A stretch of 64,000 bases of DNA, taken from assembly GCF_003626595.1 (NCBI RefSeq), contig NZ_RBAK01000001.1, positions 620,001 through 684,000 of the forward strand, given 5' to 3'. A program made the position numbers and the translations under genes. Positions 49,085 to 60,800 of this stretch are shown in pieces; the stretch's first letter is position 1; every line of letters starts with the position of its first letter. The DNA is from Micromonospora endolithica (GTDB taxonomy: Bacteria; Actinomycetota; Actinomycetes; Mycobacteriales; Micromonosporaceae). The notes below the pieces were generated by a model. The model was not told where the DNA came from and made no database searches. It saw only the letters and a program-made list of their open reading frames with translations.

Positions 49085-51667
49085 TCAGCCTTCCCCGTCG
49101 TCGTCGTGCCCGTCGCGGGCGAACGGCACGATCAGCCGGGTGCGGTGGTCGTGCCGGTCGACCAGCAGCGCCCGGTCCGGCCGGGGCGTGTACGCCAGGT
49201 CGTGCACGCCCAGGTGCAACCCAAGATCGGCACCGGGTACGTTCAGCGCGACCAGGCAGGCGACGTCGTCGCGGTTCTGCGTACCGCCGAGGTCGTCGCC
49301 GAGCCGGCGCAGCCCGCGCCACCACCCGAGCAGGTGCACACCGTGCGCGGGCCCGGCCCGCAGCAGGGCCCGCAGGTCGTCGTGGCCGGAGCGGAAGGTC
49401 TGCGGGTCGGCCGCCCCGAGCACCCCGCCGGCGGCGTCCACGCCGAACACCACCAGCCACGTCCGGCCGGTCGACCCGGACACCGGCCCCGCCGAGGCGG
49501 CACCGGCGGTCGACGGCGACGCGGAGCGGGCGGCCAGTTCGGCGATCCGCTCGCGCAGGCCGGTCGCGTCGAGCCGCTCGACCGGGTGCCCGGCGGCGGC
49601 CAGCGCGGCGGCGGTGTCCTCGGCGGCCGGGTCACCGGCGGCGACCAGCGGGGCGAGCAGGAACCGGGCGGTGCCGGGGGCGTGCTGCCGGGCCAGGCTG
49701 AGGGTCGCCGCGCGGAGCACCTCGGCACCGCTGGCGGAGGTGCCGACCACCGCGAGGTGCCGGCCGGGACTGCTGTCCATCAGGAACAGCGCGGAGGTGC
49801 CGTCCACGTCGACGGTCCGCCCGACCAGGGCCAGCGGCCGGCGGCCACCGGGGCGCAGGCCGGCGTACGTGGCGTCGTCCTCGACCCGCGCCGTCTCGTA
49901 CCCCTTGAAGACCGACGGTGGACGCGCGCCCGGCGGCCGGGCCTGCCACAGTTCGTGGCGCAGCGCGGCCAGCTCACCGGCGGCGGCGTGCGCGTCGGGG
50001 AACCGCACCACGGTGTCGGCGCCGACCGCCCCGGCGGCGGTGTTCAACACCGCGGAGCCGACCGGCAGGGTGCCGGCCACGGTGTTCAGCGGGTCGAGCA
50101 CCCCGCCGCCGCCGGGCAGGGCGACCCGCAGCGCGAACTGCCCGAAGATGGCGTCGGCGCGGCCGTACAGCGCCTCGATGCCGGTCATGCTCTGGCTGGC
50201 CAGGACCAGGTGTACGCCGTACGAGCGGCCCTTGCGGGCCAGTTCCTCCAGCAGGTCGACCGACTGCCGGGCCAGCGCGTCGTTGCCGGCGAGCAGCACG
50301 TGGAACTCGTCGATCACCGTCACGATCCGGGGCAGCGGTGTGTCCCGGGGCAGGTCGGCGAGCTTGGTGACGCCGTGCCGCTTGAGCGCGGTGGCCCGCC
50401 GTTGTAGTTCCCGGCGCAGCTCGCGGAGCACCGCGACGCCGTACTCCCGGTCGGACTCGATGCCGACCGCGCGGGCGTGCGGCAGCCAGGACGGGTCCCG
50501 GCCGGTGGGCACGAACTCGGTGAAGCTCACGCCCTCCTTGAAGTCGAGCAGGTAGAGCTGCAACTCCGCCGGCGAGTAGCGGGCGGCCAGCCCGTAGAGG
50601 ACGTCCAGCAGGAAGACGGTCTTGCCGGCGCCGGTACGCCCGCCGACGAGCCAGTGCGGGGTGACGTCGTCGAAGGCGACGGTGACCGGCTCCCGGCCGG
50701 CCCGGCCGACCACGGTGCGCAGGCCGGTGACGGACGACTCGGCCCAGCGCCGTGCCGGCAGCAGGTCGGCGAACCCGACCGCCTGGCCCTGCCGGGTGGC
50801 CGCGCCGAGGTGGGTGCCGAGGGCGGCCACCGAGGCGGCCGGCGGGTCACCGTCGAGCAGCACCGGGGCGGCGAGGCCGGTGCCGTCGGAGCTGAACGGC
50901 GCGCCGGGCGGGTCGCCGACGTGCGCGTACCGCTCGGAGAGCCGGACCTGCGTGGTGCCGCCCAGTGGCGGCGGCGGGTCCGCCGACGCGGCCGGTGGGT
51001 GCCCGGCGAGCAGGACGCAGACGGCGGCGTCCGGCCCGGCGTGGGTGAGCGCGGCGAGCCGGGCCGCGGCCCTCGGTGACGGCGCGGAGGTCGCCACGAC
51101 CAGCAGCAGGTCCTGGTCGTCGCGGCCGGCGTGCCGGGCTGCCCGGGCGTGCGTCTCGGCGGCGTCCAGCAGCGCGGACACCTCGTCCTCGGTGGTGGCC
51201 GGCGGGTCGAGCACGCCGGCGTCGACCAGCGGCCGCAGCGGACCGAAGGTGGCGCCGAGCGCGGCGGTGTCCAGCCCGGCGACCCGCACGCCGCCCGGCG
51301 GCGCGGTGGCCACCAGCCGCAGGACGACCGCGCGGAGCAGCCCGGCCACCCGGGTGTCCCGGGCGTCGGCGTCGACGGCGAGGTGGCAGCCACCACCGAG
51401 CGGTACGAGGACGGGGAAGCCACCGTCCGGGGTGGACGCCTCGCCGACGCGTACCGGCACCGGGGTGCGGGCGACCGGGGTCGCGCCGGGCGGCGGCGCG
51501 GCCAGGGCGGCGCCCAGCCGGGCCAGCCGACCCACCACGTCGGCGGCACCGTCGGACGCGGCCGGGGTCGGGGCCACGCCGAGCGTGCGGCGGGCGGTGT
51601 CGAGGTGGGTACGTGCCGCCCGGTGAGCCGCCACCGCCTGCCCGTACGCCGACGCGAGCCTGCCCAC
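49085..51667 (-). CDS. FtsK/SpoIIIE-domain ATPase
   Basis: 860 residues from a GTG at 51667. A short coiled coil (1-30) and a Rossmann-like N-terminal region come first. The FtsK/SpoIIIE motor follows, with Walker A GGRTGAGKT at 342-350, Walker B IVTVIDEFH at 448-456, then LLEELARKGRSYGVHLVLASQS, the sensor region also seen in type VII secretion EccC proteins. The C-terminal part (about 620-860) has a second, motif-poor ATPase-like fold without P-loop. There are no membrane segments and no gamma domain for DNA recognition, so it is not the cell-division FtsK. It may move DNA or protein in partnership with the neighbouring membrane proteins. The target is unknown. Confidence 0.88.
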   Translation of the reverse strand: MGRLASAYGQAVAAHRAARTHLDTARRTLGVAPTPAASDGAADVVGRLARLGAALAAPPPGATPVARTPVPVRVGEASTPDGGFPVLVPLGGGCHLAVDADARDTRVAGLLRAVVLRLVATAPPGGVRVAGLDTAALGATFGPLRPLVDAGVLDPPATTEDEVSALLDAAETHARAARHAGRDDQDLLLVVATSAPSPRAAARLAALTHAGPDAAVCVLLAGHPPAASADPPPPLGGTTQVRLSERYAHVGDPPGAPFSSDGTGLAAPVLLDGDPPAASVAALGTHLGAATRQGQAVGFADLLPARRWAESSVTGLRTVVGRAGREPVTVAFDDVTPHWLVGGRTGAGKTVFLLDVLYGLAARYSPAELQLYLLDFKEGVSFTEFVPTGRDPSWLPHARAVGIESDREYGVAVLRELRRELQRRATALKRHGVTKLADLPRDTPLPRIVTVIDEFHVLLAGNDALARQSVDLLEELARKGRSYGVHLVLASQSMTGIEALYGRADAIFGQFALRVALPGGGGVLDPLNTVAGTLPVGSAVLNTAAGAVGADTVVRFPDAHAAAGELAALRHELWQARPPGARPPSVFKGYETARVEDDATYAGLRPGGRRPLALVGRTVDVDGTSALFLMDSSPGRHLAVVGTSASGAEVLRAATLSLARQHAPGTARFLLAPLVAAGDPAAEDTAAALAAAGHPVERLDATGLRERIAELAARSASPSTAGAASAGPVSGSTGRTWLVVFGVDAAGGVLGAADPQTFRSGHDDLRALLRAGPAHGVHLLGWWRGLRRLGDDLGGTQNRDDVACLVALNVPGADLGLHLGVHDLAYTPRPDRALLVDRHDHRTRLIVPFARDGHDDDGEG

Positions 51668-51762
51668 TCTGCGCGCTCCTGTCCGCCTCGCCCCGCCTGG
51701 TCCCGGGAAACCCTAGCGGACCCCGTCGACCGCCGGACAGTCCGAAACGGACCGGGTGTGCG

Positions 51763-54573
51763 TCAACGGGTCGTGGCGACGGCGACGCAGGTGGCCGGTT
51801 CGGGCCGGTCGGCGGTGCCGCAGTGGTACACCTCGACCGGATCGGTCGCCACGTCGGGCACCCGCTCGACGCGCAGCAGCGCCAGCCGCTTGTCCACCGG
51901 CTCGCCGGAGTCCGGCGGGTAGCGGATCAGGCCGGCGACACCGGGGTAGCCCTGGCCGGCGTTCTGGCGGAGCACCTCGGCGTGCACACCGACCGGGTTG
52001 ACCGAGTTCGGTTCCCACCGCTGGCGCGGGCCGGCGTGGTGCAGCCGGGCGGCCAGGCTCTCCAACGCCCGGACCACCATCATCGACGCGTCGTAGGCGA
52101 GGCTGACCCGCTCGCCCACCGGGTGCGGGCGGTCCGGCCGGCAGCGGGGCGGGTCCAGCAGGTTGTCGGCCTGGATCCAGGTGAGGAAGCTGGCCCGGGC
52201 CTCGTCCCGCCGCGCCTCGGCGGCGCGCAGCGCGGCACAGGTGCCGAGTGCCGCCTTGGACACGTAGGTGACCGGCACGTTGCCCGGTGCGGCGGCCCGC
52301 AGCCCGGGGTTGGCCATGTATCGGTTGACCGAGTCGTCGGCGACCAGGTGTTTCGGCGGGTTGTCGCCGCACTCGCGCAGGGCCCGCAGGAACCCGTCGA
52401 ACTCCGACCAGCGTCCGGCGTAGAAGAGCAGCCCGCCGAAGCCGCACTCGGCGGTCAGCCGCCGGCCGGTGTGCCACTCCTCCAGGCGGGTGATCCGGGT
52501 CCCGAACCGTTGTCTGAGCCCGTCGACGAGCGTGCCGACGTAAAGGTCCTCGGTCAGCGAGCTGTCCTCGCCGGTGGTCCAGTAGACGTGCGCCTCGCCC
52601 ACCTTCAGCACCTGCCGGGCGTACGACTCGACCATCGCCACCTGGTCGGTGTTCGGCGCGGACACCTGGAGGTAGAGCCGCGAGTTGGCGTCGATCCGGT
52701 CGGCCGACAGGGTGGGCGCGAGCACCGGCAGCCCGACCCGGTTGAGTTCGCGCAGTGCCCGCGCGGTGCTGAGCCGGCTCTCCACCAGGCCGACCACGCC
52801 GAGCACGGTCGGATCGTCGCGGGCCAGGTCGGCGAGCATCGCCACGGCCCGGTCGGCGTGCCGCATCTGCCGCCCGCCGTTGGCGACCACGATCCGCAGC
52901 AGCGCGGCGCCGTCCGCGCCGGCCGACTCCTGGAGCAGCGCGTACTGCGCGGTGGCCATCCCCTCCAGTTCCTCCCGCTCGGACACGTAGGACTCCTCGT
53001 CGGCCCGGGTCCGGTTGCCGGTGAGGGTGCCGAGGTAGACCAGGGTCAGGTAGGGCCCGCGGTGGTCGCTGCGCTCCCACACCTCCTCGGCGGCGCGGTT
53101 CTGGGCGAAGATCCGCTCCTGTACGGTGCGCAGCGCCTCCTGCCCCGGGTCGTTGTTGAAGATCTGCGTGGCGCGGTCGCTGTAGCCGACGCACTCCCCC
53201 TCGACGACCTGTACCGACACCCGGCCGCCGGTAGGTGAGGGGTGGCAGCCCGGCGCCCAGCGGCTGCCCGCCCAGGCGCCGCCGGCGACGACGAGCGTCA
53301 GGGCCACCGCCGCCGGCAGGAACCGGCGCGACCACCACGGCGGCTCCGGCGCGCTGAACGGGCGCAGGCCGCCGCGCGGCGGGGGCCCGGTCTCGGCGGC
53401 GTCGGGTCGCAGCACGACCAACCAGGCCGCCGCGCGCCGCAGCCGGCGCATCTCCGCCAGGGCCTCCGACCATTCCTGGTACGCCTCGTCGGCGTCGGCG
53501 AGCGGGTGCGGCACGGGAAGTTCCGGCGGGGGTACGTCCGCGGCGGCGACGACGAGCAGCGGGTCGTTGCGGCCGGTCTCGGTGCGTACGTCGCCGAGCA
53601 GGCGGACCAGCACGTGCCCGAGACTGCCGGGGGCCACGTTGTCCAGCAGCAGCACCGGGTAGGCGGTGCGCCGCCAGTCCGACGGTCGCCACGGTCGTCG
53701 CCGGTACGCCTGCCGCAGGTCCTCCAGGAACGCGTGCAGCAGCAGCTTGGCGACCTGGTCGGGTTGCTCGCCGTCCCGCCAGCCGGCGGTCAGCCGCTCG
53801 GCGAAGCCGAGGAAGGTGACCGACTGCCGGGGCGCGAGGTACTGCTGACGCATGAACCACCGGTAGTGCCGACCGATCCCCGGTACCCGCCCGGAGACGG
53901 CCACCCGGAACACCACCCCGGGCACCGCGCGGCGGACCAGCCAGAGCACCACCTGGGACAGGATCGACACCGCGTCCCCACCGGCGGGGACGGCGTCGGT
54001 CGCCCCGCGCGGTCCCCGCCGGTCGCGCAGCCGGCGGACCAGCGCCGACCGGCCGTCGTCGGCGCTGAGGCCCAGGCTCTGGTGCATCAGCCAGTCGGCG
54101 AGCGGGTAGTGCACGAACCGTAGCCGCGCCGAGCCGAACGCCTCCAGCGACAGCTGCCGGTGCAGGTCCCGCAGCAGGGCGGGCACGTCGGTGCCGGGCG
54201 GCTGCGCGGCGACGTCCAGCACGGCGTGCGGCACCCGGCGACGCTGTCCCTGCCCGAGGAAGCGGCGCAGCAGCGCCATCAGGTCGGTGCCCGTGGCCGG
54301 CTCGGGGCCGCCGTCGGGACTTGCGCCGGCGCCGGTCTCCGGGTGCCCGGCGGGAACCGCCACCGGCGCCGCGGCGGGAACCGCCACCGGTGCCGCGGCG
54401 GGTTCGCCCGCCGGGACCGGGGCGGGACGGACCAGCCAGAGCAGCGGTAGTCGCCGGTCGCCCCGGCGCGGGCGGCGCAGCAGCCGGGTCAACAGGGCGA
54501 GGAGTTCGGTGCCGCCCACCGGAACCCGCTCGCGCTGCGACGGCCGCGGTCGGGATGTGGTGACGTCCCGCAT
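51763..54573 (-). CDS. Single-pass receptor: P-loop-less NTPase-like region plus ABC-type ligand-binding domain
   Basis: 936 residues from the ATG at 54573 (GGGGG 5 bases upstream). The N-terminal 410 residues are predicted cytoplasmic. After RLPLLWLVRP (41-50), where related NTPases would have a P-loop, there is instead a Pro/Ala/Val stretch (51-75), while a Walker B-like YPVLLLDN remains at 305-312. A single membrane helix follows (about 417-436, LPAAVALTLVVAGGAWAG). The outside part (about 450-936) has the type I periplasmic-binding fold of LivK and receptor ligand-binding domains (LTLVYLGTLTG, VVGLVESRLSTARALRELNR, GLPVLAPTLSAD). This is a sensor architecture rather than an importer subunit. 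It is next to the FtsK-like gene on the same strand. Confidence 0.82.
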   Translation of the reverse strand: MRDVTTSRPRPSQRERVPVGGTELLALLTRLLRRPRRGDRRLPLLWLVRPAPVPAGEPAAAPVAVPAAAPVAVPAGHPETGAGASPDGGPEPATGTDLMALLRRFLGQGQRRRVPHAVLDVAAQPPGTDVPALLRDLHRQLSLEAFGSARLRFVHYPLADWLMHQSLGLSADDGRSALVRRLRDRRGPRGATDAVPAGGDAVSILSQVVLWLVRRAVPGVVFRVAVSGRVPGIGRHYRWFMRQQYLAPRQSVTFLGFAERLTAGWRDGEQPDQVAKLLLHAFLEDLRQAYRRRPWRPSDWRRTAYPVLLLDNVAPGSLGHVLVRLLGDVRTETGRNDPLLVVAAADVPPPELPVPHPLADADEAYQEWSEALAEMRRLRRAAAWLVVLRPDAAETGPPPRGGLRPFSAPEPPWWSRRFLPAAVALTLVVAGGAWAGSRWAPGCHPSPTGGRVSVQVVEGECVGYSDRATQIFNNDPGQEALRTVQERIFAQNRAAEEVWERSDHRGPYLTLVYLGTLTGNRTRADEESYVSEREELEGMATAQYALLQESAGADGAALLRIVVANGGRQMRHADRAVAMLADLARDDPTVLGVVGLVESRLSTARALRELNRVGLPVLAPTLSADRIDANSRLYLQVSAPNTDQVAMVESYARQVLKVGEAHVYWTTGEDSSLTEDLYVGTLVDGLRQRFGTRITRLEEWHTGRRLTAECGFGGLLFYAGRWSEFDGFLRALRECGDNPPKHLVADDSVNRYMANPGLRAAAPGNVPVTYVSKAALGTCAALRAAEARRDEARASFLTWIQADNLLDPPRCRPDRPHPVGERVSLAYDASMMVVRALESLAARLHHAGPRQRWEPNSVNPVGVHAEVLRQNAGQGYPGVAGLIRYPPDSGEPVDKRLALLRVERVPDVATDPVEVYHCGTADRPEPATCVAVATTR

Positions 54574-54693
54574 GAACACCCCCGGTCCGGTGGCGCGGTG
54601 TACGCGTACGACTCCTCCCAGTGTGCCCTGCGTCGGCAAGGACGGTCGGCGGTCCTTTTCGGACCACCGACCGTCGCTGCGGTGCGGGACGGG

Positions 54694-55509
54694 TCAGCCG
54701 GTGACCGCGTTCAGCGCCGGCAGGTAGCCGTAGCGGTAGCCGGCGGAGTTCGGGTGGTAGGCCTCGATGATCCCGGAGACGTCGCGGATCCACGGGCTGC
54801 TGGCGCAGACGCCGTGCCCGGCGAAGGTAGGACGGGTGTCGGCGAAGGTGGCGCCGGCCGCGGCGGCCCGGGCGGAGATGACGGTGGCCAGCACGTCGGC
54901 GGCCTCGTTGAGGATGGTGCGCTTGTAGGTGCTCATCGCCAGCAGGCCGCAGTAGTTCGTCTCGAACAGTCGCGGGTAGCCGAGCACGATCAGCCGGGCG
55001 TTGGGTGCGCGGTTGCGGATCGCGGCGTACGTGGCGTCGAGGCGGCCCGGCAGCGTGCTGGTGGCGAAGGCCTTCGACTCGTTGACCGCGTTGGTGCAAC
55101 TGCTGGTGCTGCCGAACCGGCAACTGGTGATCACGTCGGCGAAGCCGGCGTCGTTGCCACCGATCGTGATGGTGACCAGGGTGGTGCTCGTGCTCAGCGA
55201 GTTGACCTGGCTGTTGATGACGTCGCTGGTGACGGCGCCGCCGCAGGCGGGAAACTTGAAGCTGGCCACCGCGTTGGCCGCGGCCCACAACGGGGCGTAC
55301 GACTTCTGGCTGCGCAGGCACCCGGAGAGGTCGTACGGGCCGGCACCCACCCCGGAGGAGTAGGAGTCGCCGAGCGCGACGTAGTTGACGGCGGCGGCCT
55401 GTGCGGTGGCTGCCTGCGCGGTGGCGGGCACGAGCACGGCGCCGACGGCGGCGGCGGTGAGGACGGCGACCAGCGCGCGGAGGGCGCGGGCCAGCGGGCG
55501 GTGGGGCAT
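54694..55509 (-). CDS. Secreted SGNH/GDSL lipase
   Basis: 271 residues from the ATG at 55509 (GGAGG 6 bases upstream). A signal peptide (LARALRALVAVLTAAAVGAV then PATAQA) indicates export. Block I YVALGDSYSSGVGAG holds the nucleophile Ser, block III TITIGGNDAGF the oxyanion Asn, and the C-terminal AYHPNSAGYRYG the catalytic His. Six Cys residues probably form disulfides, as in the actinomycete secreted lipases. It hydrolyses acyl esters outside the cell. The 865 bases upstream hold only repeats. Confidence 0.92.
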   Translation of the reverse strand: MPHRPLARALRALVAVLTAAAVGAVLVPATAQAATAQAAAVNYVALGDSYSSGVGAGPYDLSGCLRSQKSYAPLWAAANAVASFKFPACGGAVTSDVINSQVNSLSTSTTLVTITIGGNDAGFADVITSCRFGSTSSCTNAVNESKAFATSTLPGRLDATYAAIRNRAPNARLIVLGYPRLFETNYCGLLAMSTYKRTILNEAADVLATVISARAAAAGATFADTRPTFAGHGVCASSPWIRDVSGIIEAYHPNSAGYRYGYLPALNAVTG

Positions 55510-55667
55510 GGGGGACCTCCACGGGACAGGGGTGGTGGGGCCCGATGACCGCGCGCGTGGCCAGGGGTTACAACGGTTGTTACTAGTCGGTAATGCTATC
55601 GAAACATGTAGATGGAGGGAAGGGGCACGCAGCCGCTGGACCTCCGGAGCACTGGTCGGCCGGAGCC

Positions 55668-55899
55668 CTTTCGAGCTGATGTCGTGGATGCATCAGCGGT
55701 CCCAGCCCGCTCGCGGTGACCGGGCCGCTCGGGCCGCTCGCAGTGACCGGGCCGCTCGCGCCGCTCGCAGTGACCGGGCCGCTCGGGCCGCTCGCAGTGA
55801 CCGGGCCGCTCGCGGCGACCGGGCCGCCGGCGCCAACGGAAGGTCCCACTCTCCGGCGGCGCGGCGCGGCGCGATCCATCCACGACATCAGCTCGAAAG
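55668..55899. repeat. Inverted pair of 23-base repeats
   Basis: The 23 bases at 55668-55690 (core GAGCTGATGTCGTGGATG) are exactly the reverse complement of 55877-55899. The left copy with its flank also contains the small inverted repeat GCTGATG/CATCAGC. The pair brackets the 27-base tandem array. Confidence 0.65.
55716..55830. repeat. 27-base tandem repeat array
   Basis: Units beginning GTGACCGGGCCGCTCG start at 55716, 55743, 55770 and 55797, exactly 27 bases apart, with a degenerate end. There are no unique spacers between units. Confidence 0.75.
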
Positions 55900-55948
55900 C
55901 GCCGTCATAACCACCTGCCGGCCCCACCGCCCGGCCCCACCGCCGTCC

Positions 55949-56047
55949 CACGGCCGGCCCACCGCCGTCCCACCGCCGTCCCACGGCCGGCCCACCGCCG
56001 TCCCACCGCCGTCCCACGGCCGGCCCCGCGGCCGCCCACGGCCGGCC
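55949..56047. repeat. 33-base tandem repeat array
   Basis: Units beginning CACGGCCGGCCC start at 55949, 55982 and 56015, exactly 33 bases apart; the last is degenerate. Each unit contains two CACCGCCGTCC sub-repeats. Confidence 0.7.
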
Positions 56048-56145
56048 CGCCCGCCGGTCCACCACTGGCCCGCCCGCCCGTTCACCATCGGCCCACCACC
56101 GGCTACGGGCCGGCCCACCACCGGCCTACGGGCCGGTCCACGGCC

Positions 56146-56233
56146 GACCCACCCGTCAGCGCGCGCCCGACCCACCCGTCAGCGCACCGCCCGATCCACC
56201 CGGTCGGGCACCGCCCGACCCACCCGTCAGCGC
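56146..56233. repeat. Direct repeats of GACCCACCCGTCAGCGC
   Basis: Three exact 17-base copies start at 56146, 56169 and 56217, with 6 and 31 bases between them. They lie in low-complexity sequence downstream of gltD. Confidence 0.65.
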
Positions 56234-56374
56234 ACGGCCGGCCCACCGGGCCGGTCCACCCGCCGGAGCCCGCTGTCGGCGCACCGGCCGGAGTCACCCG
56301 CCGGGCCCACCGGCCGGCCCACGCCGGACCCGGACCGGGTCAGGCGGGTGGCGGAAGGGGGCCGGCGGAGGGGG

Positions 56375-57872
<1,498 letters not shown>

Positions 57873-57880
<8 letters not shown>

Positions 57881-60800
57881 GAGCCACCTCCTGTGCGGCC
57901 GCCCGCGGGGCGGGCGGCTGCGGCACCGGCGACGGTGCCGGCGCGGCCAGTTCAGTCATCACCGCGTCGTCCACGTCACGGCCGGCGGCTTCGGCGGCCC
58001 GCATGATCTCCAGCACCCGGCGGTAGTCCCGGGGCACCACGGCGGTGAACTCCTCCACCGCCTCCGGCCAGCGCTTGAGCAGCGACTCGGCCACCGCCGA
58101 GTCGGTCTCGGCGAAGTGCCGCTGCACCAGCTCGTGCAGCAGCGACCGTTCCTCCTCGCCCAGCGGGGCCAGGTCGACCAACTCGGTGTTGACCCGGCGG
58201 CGGTCCAGGTGCCAGACGAAGGCGGTGCCGCCGGACATGCCGGCCGCGAAGTTGCGCCCGGTCCCGCCGAGCACCACCACCGTGCCGCCGGTCATGTACT
58301 CGCAGCCGTGGTCGCCGACGCCTTCGACGACCGCCACCGCGCCGGAGTTGCGCACCGCGAACCGCTCCCCCACCCGGCCGCGCAGGAACACCTCACCGGC
58401 GGTGGCGCCGTACAGGATGGTGTTGCCGGCGATGATCTGGTCCTCGGCCCGCTCCCCCGGCGCCGCGTCGCCGTCCAGGAAGGGCGCGGCGTCGTGCGGG
58501 CGGACGACCAGCCGCCCACCGGAGAGGCCCTTGCCGACGTAGTCGTTGGCGTCGCCGTGCAGGCGCAGGGTGACCCCGCGCGGCAGGAACGCGCCGAACG
58601 ACTGGCCGGCCGTGCCGCGCAGGTCGAACTCCACGGTGTCGGTGGGCAGGCCGCTGCCGCCGAAGCGGCGGGTGACCTCACCACCGAGCATCGCGCCGAC
58701 GCTGCGGTGCTCGTTGCGCACCGCGACCTCGACCCGGACCGGGGTGCCGTCGGCCAGCGCGGGCGCGGCGAGCGCGATCAACTCGTTGTCCAGCGCCAGC
58801 TCCAGGCCATGGTCCTGGGCGCGTACGCCCCGGCGGGCGGCACCGGCCGGGATCTCCGGCTGGTGCAGGACCGGGCCCAGGTCGAGACCGCCGGCCTTCC
58901 AGTGCGTGACGGCCGGGGTGAGGTCGAGCAGTTCGGTCTGCCCGATCGCCTCCTCGATCGAGCGCAGGCCCAGCTCGGCCAGGTAGCCGCGGACTTCCTC
59001 GGCGAGGAAGAGGAAGAAGTTCTCCACGAACTCCGGTCGGCCGGTGAAGCGCTCGCGCAGCACCGGGTTCTGGGTGGCGATGCCGACCGGACAGGTGTCC
59101 AGGTGACAGACGCGCATCATCACGCAGCCCTCGACGATGAGCGGCGCGGTGGCGAAGCCGAACTCCTCGGCGCCGAGCAGCGCCGCGACCAGCACGTCCC
59201 GGCCGGTCTTGAGCTGCCCGTCGACCTGCACGGTGACCCGGTCGCGCAGCTTGTTGAGCAGGAGCGTCTGCTGCGCCTCGGCCAGGCCCAGCTCCCACGG
59301 GGTGCCGGCGTGCTTGAGCGAGTTGAGGGGGGACGCGCCGGTGCCGCCGTCGTGGCCGGAGATGAGGATGACGTCGGCCTTGAGCTTCGCCACACCGGCG
59401 GCCACGGTGCCCACGCCGACCTCGCTGACCAGCTTGACGTGCACCCGGGCGGCCGGGTTGACGCACTTCAGGTCGTGCACCAGCTGCGCGAGGTCCTCGA
59501 TGGAGTAGATGTCGTGGTGCGGCGGCGGCGAGATCAGGCCGACGCCCGGGGTGGCGTGCCGGGTCCGGGCGATCCACGGCCAGACCTTGTTGCCGGGCAG
59601 CTGGCCGCCCTCGCCCGGTTTCGCGCCCTGGGCCATCTTGATCTGGATGTCGTCGGCGTTGACCAGGTATTCGCTGGTCACCCCGAACCGGCCGCTGGCG
59701 ATCTGCTTGACCGCGGAGCGGCGGGCCGGGTCGTGCAGCCGCTCGACGTCCTCGCCGCCCTCGCCGGTGTTGGACTTGCCGCCGAGGCGGTTCATCGCGA
59801 TCGCCAGGGTCTCGTGCGCCTCGGCCGAGATCGACCCGTACGACATGGCGCCGGTGGCGAACCGCTTGACGATCTCGGTGGCCGGCTCGACCTCCTCGAT
59901 CGGCACCGGCGGTCGCACGCCGGTGCGCAGGGTGAACAGGCCGCGCAGCGAACCGGCCTTCGCGGCCAGCTCGTCGACCTTCGCGGTGTACTGCCGGAAG
60001 ACGTCGTACTGGCGGCTGCGGGTGGCGTGCTGGAGCAGGAAGACCGTCTCCGGGTTGAACAGGTGCAGCTCGCCCTCGCGGCGCCACTGGTATTCGCCGC
60101 CGACCTCCAGCCGGTCGGACGCCTCGGTGCCGGGGACCGGCCAGGCGCGGGCGTGCCGGGCCGCGACCTCGGCGTGGATCTCGTGCAGCCCGATGCCGCT
60201 GATCTTGCTCGGGGTGCCCCGGAAGTAGCGGTCGACCAGGCGGGTGTCCAGGCCGACCGCCTCGAAGACCTGCGCGCCGCAGTACGAGGACACCGTCGAG
60301 ATGCCCATCTTGGACATGATCTTCAGGACGCCCTTGCCGAGGCCCTTGACGTAGTTGCGAACCGCCTTGGTGGCGTCGGTGCCGACCAGCGCACCGGTGG
60401 CGATCATGTCCTCGACCGACTCGAAGGCCAGGTAGGGGTTGACCGCCGCGGCGCCGTAGCCGATGAGCACGGCGGCGTGGTGCACCTCGCGGCAGTCGCC
60501 GGACTCGACGATCAGCGCCACCTGGGTCCGCGTCTGCTCGCGTACCAGGTGCTGGTGCACGGCCGCGGTGAGCAGCAGCGACGGGATCGGGGCGAGGTCG
60601 GCGTTGGAGTCCCGGTCGGAGAGCACCAGGATGCGGACGCCGTCCTCGATCGCCTCGGAGACGTGCCGGCAGATCTCGGTCAACCGGGCCTTGATGCCCG
60701 TACCGCCCTCCCGGATCCGGTAGAGCCCGGACACCCGGACCGCCTTGAAGCCGGGCAGGTCGCCGTCCTCGTCGATGGAGAGGATCTTGGCCAGCTCGTC

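Larger units (their letters stand above)
55510..56374. other. Repeat island without genes
   Basis: This 865-base region between the SGNH lipase and gltD holds an inverted 23-base repeat, a 27-base tandem array, a 33-base tandem array and a third set of 17-base direct repeats. Open frames across it are low-complexity (Pro, Arg, Gly) and have no sign of coding function. Confidence 0.65.

Noticed and set aside
55716..56047. Regularly spaced repeats that could suggest a CRISPR array
   Set aside because: The 27- and 33-base units are directly adjacent with no unique spacers, and no cas genes are present.
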